The notes beneath the pieces are model-generated. The model was not told the origin of the DNA and made no database searches. It worked only from the letters and a program-made list of their open reading frames with translations. Below are positions 62,001-64,000 of a stretch of 64,000 nt of DNA, piece after piece. Both the position numbers and the translations under genes were made by a program. Position 1 is the first letter of the stretch; each line of letters opens with the position of its first letter. This stretch comes from Chitinophaga sp. YR627 (GTDB lineage Bacteria; Bacteroidota; Bacteroidia; Chitinophagales; Chitinophagaceae), in assembly GCF_900114995.1 (NCBI RefSeq), contig NZ_FOUX01000007.1, forward strand, positions 1 to 64,000. Reading direction: 5' to 3'.

Positions 62001-64000
62001 TTGGTCCTGATCTTACTGTGGGTGCAGTGAGAAGCTTTGAAATAAAGGATGGAGCCAATGGTGTGCAGCGTTATATGTACTATGATAATTCAGGTGATTA
62101 CAGGGCCGTAACGGGAGGCACCGTATATGAACTGGAGTCTGTAGCTGCTGATATGATAGATGGATTTATTTACCCACTTCAGTGCGATGGCAAGATGAGG
62201 ATGTATAAGTTTACCCGTAGTGGCATGGCTTTACATAAGAACGGTGATCCGATTAAGAAGTTTGCAGACTTTGCCGGAACGTTCAGACCATTTGCAGTGA
62301 ACACGCTGATGACTGATCCGATGTCGTTTATCACTTTAAGTCAGGAGTTGCCTGCTGATGTGAATAACAGATGTCCATATTGTATAGCCACGACTACCGT
62401 AAACATGATGAAAGGTCATTGTGGTGGTGCAGAGTATCTCTGGCTGGATAAGGTTGCGCAGATGCGGCAGGTATATCCCGAATACTTCACCAGGTTTACA
62501 CAGCCGGAATTAGTGGTAGAAGAGGGTGTAACCGGAGGCAGGAGAGAGGAGAAAGGTAACTGGGAGATGCCCATCAGTTTTGAAATGCCATTGGCAACGA
62601 GTGGTTATTATGCCTCAAGAGAGGAAAAGGCAACGGATTATCCATGGGGTAAATTACTGGCAGATAGTGCAGAGATCAAGGCGGCATATACAGGCGATAA
62701 AGTCAGGTTCTATAGGAAATTCTATACAGAGTTTGCGAATTATATCGTTACAACTGCGATCGCGGCTGACAATAAGTTCTGGGATACGCTGACAAGACGG
62801 GCATCTGCATATGAAGTATTCCCGCATGTAAGGGATGAGCCTTATATACATATGCAGACAGTTGCTGTTGATAAGAGAGGTATAGCACTTGAGATCCTCA
62901 CAAAGACCTACGATAACAGCACAGTTGATTTCCCGCATGAGGATGACGTATACATGAAGCTCCTTACCAGCTTTAAGGGTGTAGAAGATCAGACGGCGCT
63001 GCTGAAATATATCGAGGATAGCATCATGTTCAGCAACATCTATAATCCATTCAACAGGTTCCTGATGCCTGCGAAAATGCAGATAGCGACCATGATGGCT
63101 TATAGCAACATGATCACTAATACAGGACACTGTAATTATCTGATAGAAGAGAAGGCTGATAAGATTGATAATCCTGATGGTCTGCCGCAACTGGAAGGAG
63201 ACATGTTGCAGTTTAAGAATGCCAACGTAGATTTTCCTGACGGTAATAAGATCCTGATTAACGGAAAGCCATATAATTACAATGATATCGTTTCTGTACA
63301 GGTAGTAGGCTCCTTCACAATAAAAATTAACGGTGCAGATTCAACTTTTGCAAAGGGAACAATCCTGAATATCCCTGCAATACAGGTTGGATTGATGTCA
63401 GAGATCAATACTGCGGATGTGGCAGCGAAGACGGCATGGCTGGCATTTGATGTCGGCACAATGGTGATCGGTGTTGGATCGGCTAAGATATTCTTTACTG
63501 CCGGTAACTATGTCAGAAAAACTATTGTGGCGCTTGATCTGCTGGGATCCACAGCTGGTATAGGCCTGCAGATGCTGGATGAGGATGCGATCTCACCGAA
63601 ACTGAGGACGAGCCTTCAGATCGCGTCATTCGTTTGTTCACTGCCTAACATGGCGTTGGCGATACCTAGAATTGAGCGGAAGGTAACTGAATTAGATGCC
63701 TTATTGAATACTAAATATGGTAAGAGTGGACTGAGTGCAAAACAGTTAAGAGAGAAAGCGGCACTTGAACGTATAAGACAGGAATTATCTGCGGCAGCTC
63801 ATCTGCCGGAAGTGGCAGAAGATGCGGCAGAGATAGGTAGACGGGCTGTAACGATCAGTAAGGACGAGGATGTTGCCAGGGTATTATCGTGGTTAAATAC
63901 TGCCGAAAATGCGGATCCCAATATCTATCTGGCTGTTCATGCGGTTGGCGGAGACTTCAAGGTGATGCATGGTGGTAAAGAGGTGGTAATGGACCACCGT
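59054..64000 (+). CDS. Giant TANFOR-like, zinc-protease-motif, pre-toxin-like protein (partial, runs off right edge)
   Basis: The frame from ATG 59054 is open through 64000, 1649 codons without a stop. A signal peptide (IFRYLICLLTLLAGFYRVDA) leads to a TANFOR-like N-terminus (about 26-230; YPVTASTQIVPPYSVYLPDY, LTLSPGIPTIIGGIDLADYL). An FN3-like module follows (about 298-395), then a strand-rich Gly/Lys region. A metzincin-like zinc protease motif HEIGHGDYTLEH (His866, Glu867, His870, His877) is followed by NLMDY (Met894) and YQWDILHDPG. A Cys cluster CPYC (1107-1110) with His1122-Cys1123 lies further on. A hydrophobic, Gly-rich segment (about 1460-1545) and a charged helix come before the cut end (IYLAVHAVGGDFKVMHGGKE). 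This matches the build of polymorphic toxins: export module, processing protease, pre-toxin region and variable C-terminus. The toxin reading is inference. Confidence 0.72.
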   Translation, partial: MPRIFRYLICLLTLLAGFYRVDAQQYPVTASTQIVPPYSVYLPDYAVPGSDKLRVILVQNDLTVPSYDIRLQITVEQNGTVIMRSSPTFIPKPLTLSPGIPTIIGGIDLADYLNPANIQYSGGFSREVYEKTRSLPEGAYRISFTAYDYRRPQVQVSNTGANVFFFRKNDPPLLNLPICNSRVEKLDPQFLTFNWSSRNSPSPLPGSGTEYVFSLYEVRPAGSNPDYIVRSAKPIYTLVTEMNTIVYGPGEPQLRDSMQYVWTVQARDKSGRDMFSNNGLSLSCTFNYLGNNPFTQRNIPKPVLGGRSTGQRSVRFSWPLADAGYQVEAYRLQYRAAKTGSTEFDWQTQESAGDTAFTANGLEPGRNYEGRLQWKIEGIYGPLSDVVTLKTDSAKTFVCGDPALMTAPANKEPLANAHVGSIFRVGNYDVILTEVSGSGGKFTGKGRVITLGFGIGLQMEFKNVTVNTDMVVTGGEMNAVTEGIDKFIQDKVDEQRGGNDVGKVKTGDIVPDITTKLKIFSPANIKVDIDAGTITLKDSESGKEEVINYKDKGKTLPLVLEDADGNLYNIDKGGKVTSAGKRDNSLTKEVLESLKTLNLSKGTVTFAALTDNAYAFDEWKDSYSGKAVLENKYESLADGKYRVSAKAIVPGVQEELVAILKGAGADITTSKLKFVTGKGIVLESKDLGNGKYAVKVTGGPGGDAQEVYAAYPDGKGGYISMGKLLVVSYAPLQKTVVLIPIGAAVINREALQDSLQHIYGKVGITYTVEVDESFKNNRDWDSNHDDVLQDKGSAFLSNNFTGEEKALKKLYKKKTKLRDDAVYLFVVDEVALADGDLQGKMPRNSQFGFLFTKGASSESIVRTALHEIGHGDYTLEHTFSEGVGLEKGKTDNLMDYNGGYKLLKYQWDILHDPGSVWGIFEDDADSENYFAVDISKIFLNKDKRTVSFLTPSGTVLSVPWDKLGKVEFQYGAIYRSGSDDLKFGPDLTVGAVRSFEIKDGANGVQRYMYYDNSGDYRAVTGGTVYELESVAADMIDGFIYPLQCDGKMRMYKFTRSGMALHKNGDPIKKFADFAGTFRPFAVNTLMTDPMSFITLSQELPADVNNRCPYCIATTTVNMMKGHCGGAEYLWLDKVAQMRQVYPEYFTRFTQPELVVEEGVTGGRREEKGNWEMPISFEMPLATSGYYASREEKATDYPWGKLLADSAEIKAAYTGDKVRFYRKFYTEFANYIVTTAIAADNKFWDTLTRRASAYEVFPHVRDEPYIHMQTVAVDKRGIALEILTKTYDNSTVDFPHEDDVYMKLLTSFKGVEDQTALLKYIEDSIMFSNIYNPFNRFLMPAKMQIATMMAYSNMITNTGHCNYLIEEKADKIDNPDGLPQLEGDMLQFKNANVDFPDGNKILINGKPYNYNDIVSVQVVGSFTIKINGADSTFAKGTILNIPAIQVGLMSEINTADVAAKTAWLAFDVGTMVIGVGSAKIFFTAGNYVRKTIVALDLLGSTAGIGLQMLDEDAISPKLRTSLQIASFVCSLPNMALAIPRIERKVTELDALLNTKYGKSGLSAKQLREKAALERIRQELSAAAHLPEVAEDAAEIGRRAVTISKDEDVARVLSWLNTAENADPNIYLAVHAVGGDFKVMHGGKEVVMDHR

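Overview
The window looks like a chromosomal segment of a Bacteroidota organism close to Chitinophaga (Chitinophagaceae). The evidence is Bacteroidota-type promoters (TAnnTTTG -7 boxes, two of them with TTTG exactly 19 bp upstream), a SusC/SusD pair controlled by a FecI-like sigma factor and FecR-like anti-sigma factor, a type IX secretion (T9SS) C-terminal sorting domain, SprB repeats, OMP_b-brl and CarboxypepD_reg receptors, and a tricorn-like S41 protease. No rRNA, tRNA or CRISPR array was seen. The genus is inferred from overall gene style, not from a marker gene.

Layout. 1-1200: the start of an IS3-like transposase runs off the left edge, followed by a 34-bp-arm hairpin, a degenerate 101-bp tandem repeat and a GC-rich non-coding block. 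1203-8952: a TonB-dependent receptor, then an outer-membrane beta-barrel protein divergent from a histidine kinase/response regulator pair. Four 10-bp-phased GTAAA/GTTAA boxes between these divergent units look like the regulator's site. 9005-13262: a sulfatase and a frameshifted MacB-type permease. 13266-17375: on the minus strand, a TPR-like HEGRH protein, AraC and HxlR regulators and a membrane protein. 17905-23242: an amino acid permease, a tricorn-like protease and a small membrane protein. 23291-26521: a BlaI/BlaR1(M56)-type operon in which the M56 protein and its small exported partner carry the same D-R-x-Q-A heptad array. 26661-31081: a MocR regulator divergent from an FMN oxidoreductase, a GNAT, a probable Pyr4-like membrane terpene cyclase and a Tat-exported DJ-1/PfpI protein. 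31161-34080: an alginate-lyase-family lipoprotein, a VOC protein and a GlxA-type regulator. 34179-37896: ethanolamine permease and both subunits of B12-dependent ethanolamine ammonia-lyase, with decayed copies of the permease gene's 3' end between permease and eutB. 37985-44263: sigma factor, anti-sigma factor, SusC with STN domain, and SusD, without any degradative enzyme. 44266-44972: two small membrane proteins.

45270-64000+ is the most unusual part: one tightly packed operon (gaps 5-20 bp) of five exported giants. It encodes a 1470-residue beta-rich protein of no family I recognise, a fibronectin-III protein, a 1801-residue SprB-repeat protein with a T9SS sorting tail, a 596-residue predicted outer-membrane barrel, and a protein of at least 1649 residues cut by the window edge. 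That last protein has a TANFOR-like N-terminus, an FN3-like module, a zinc protease motif HEIGH-x6-H with an NLMDY Met-turn, and a hydrophobic pre-toxin-like segment before an unseen C-terminus. I propose it as a T9SS-linked surface apparatus that displays or delivers a polymorphic-toxin-like protein. This is inference and needs the sequence beyond 64000.
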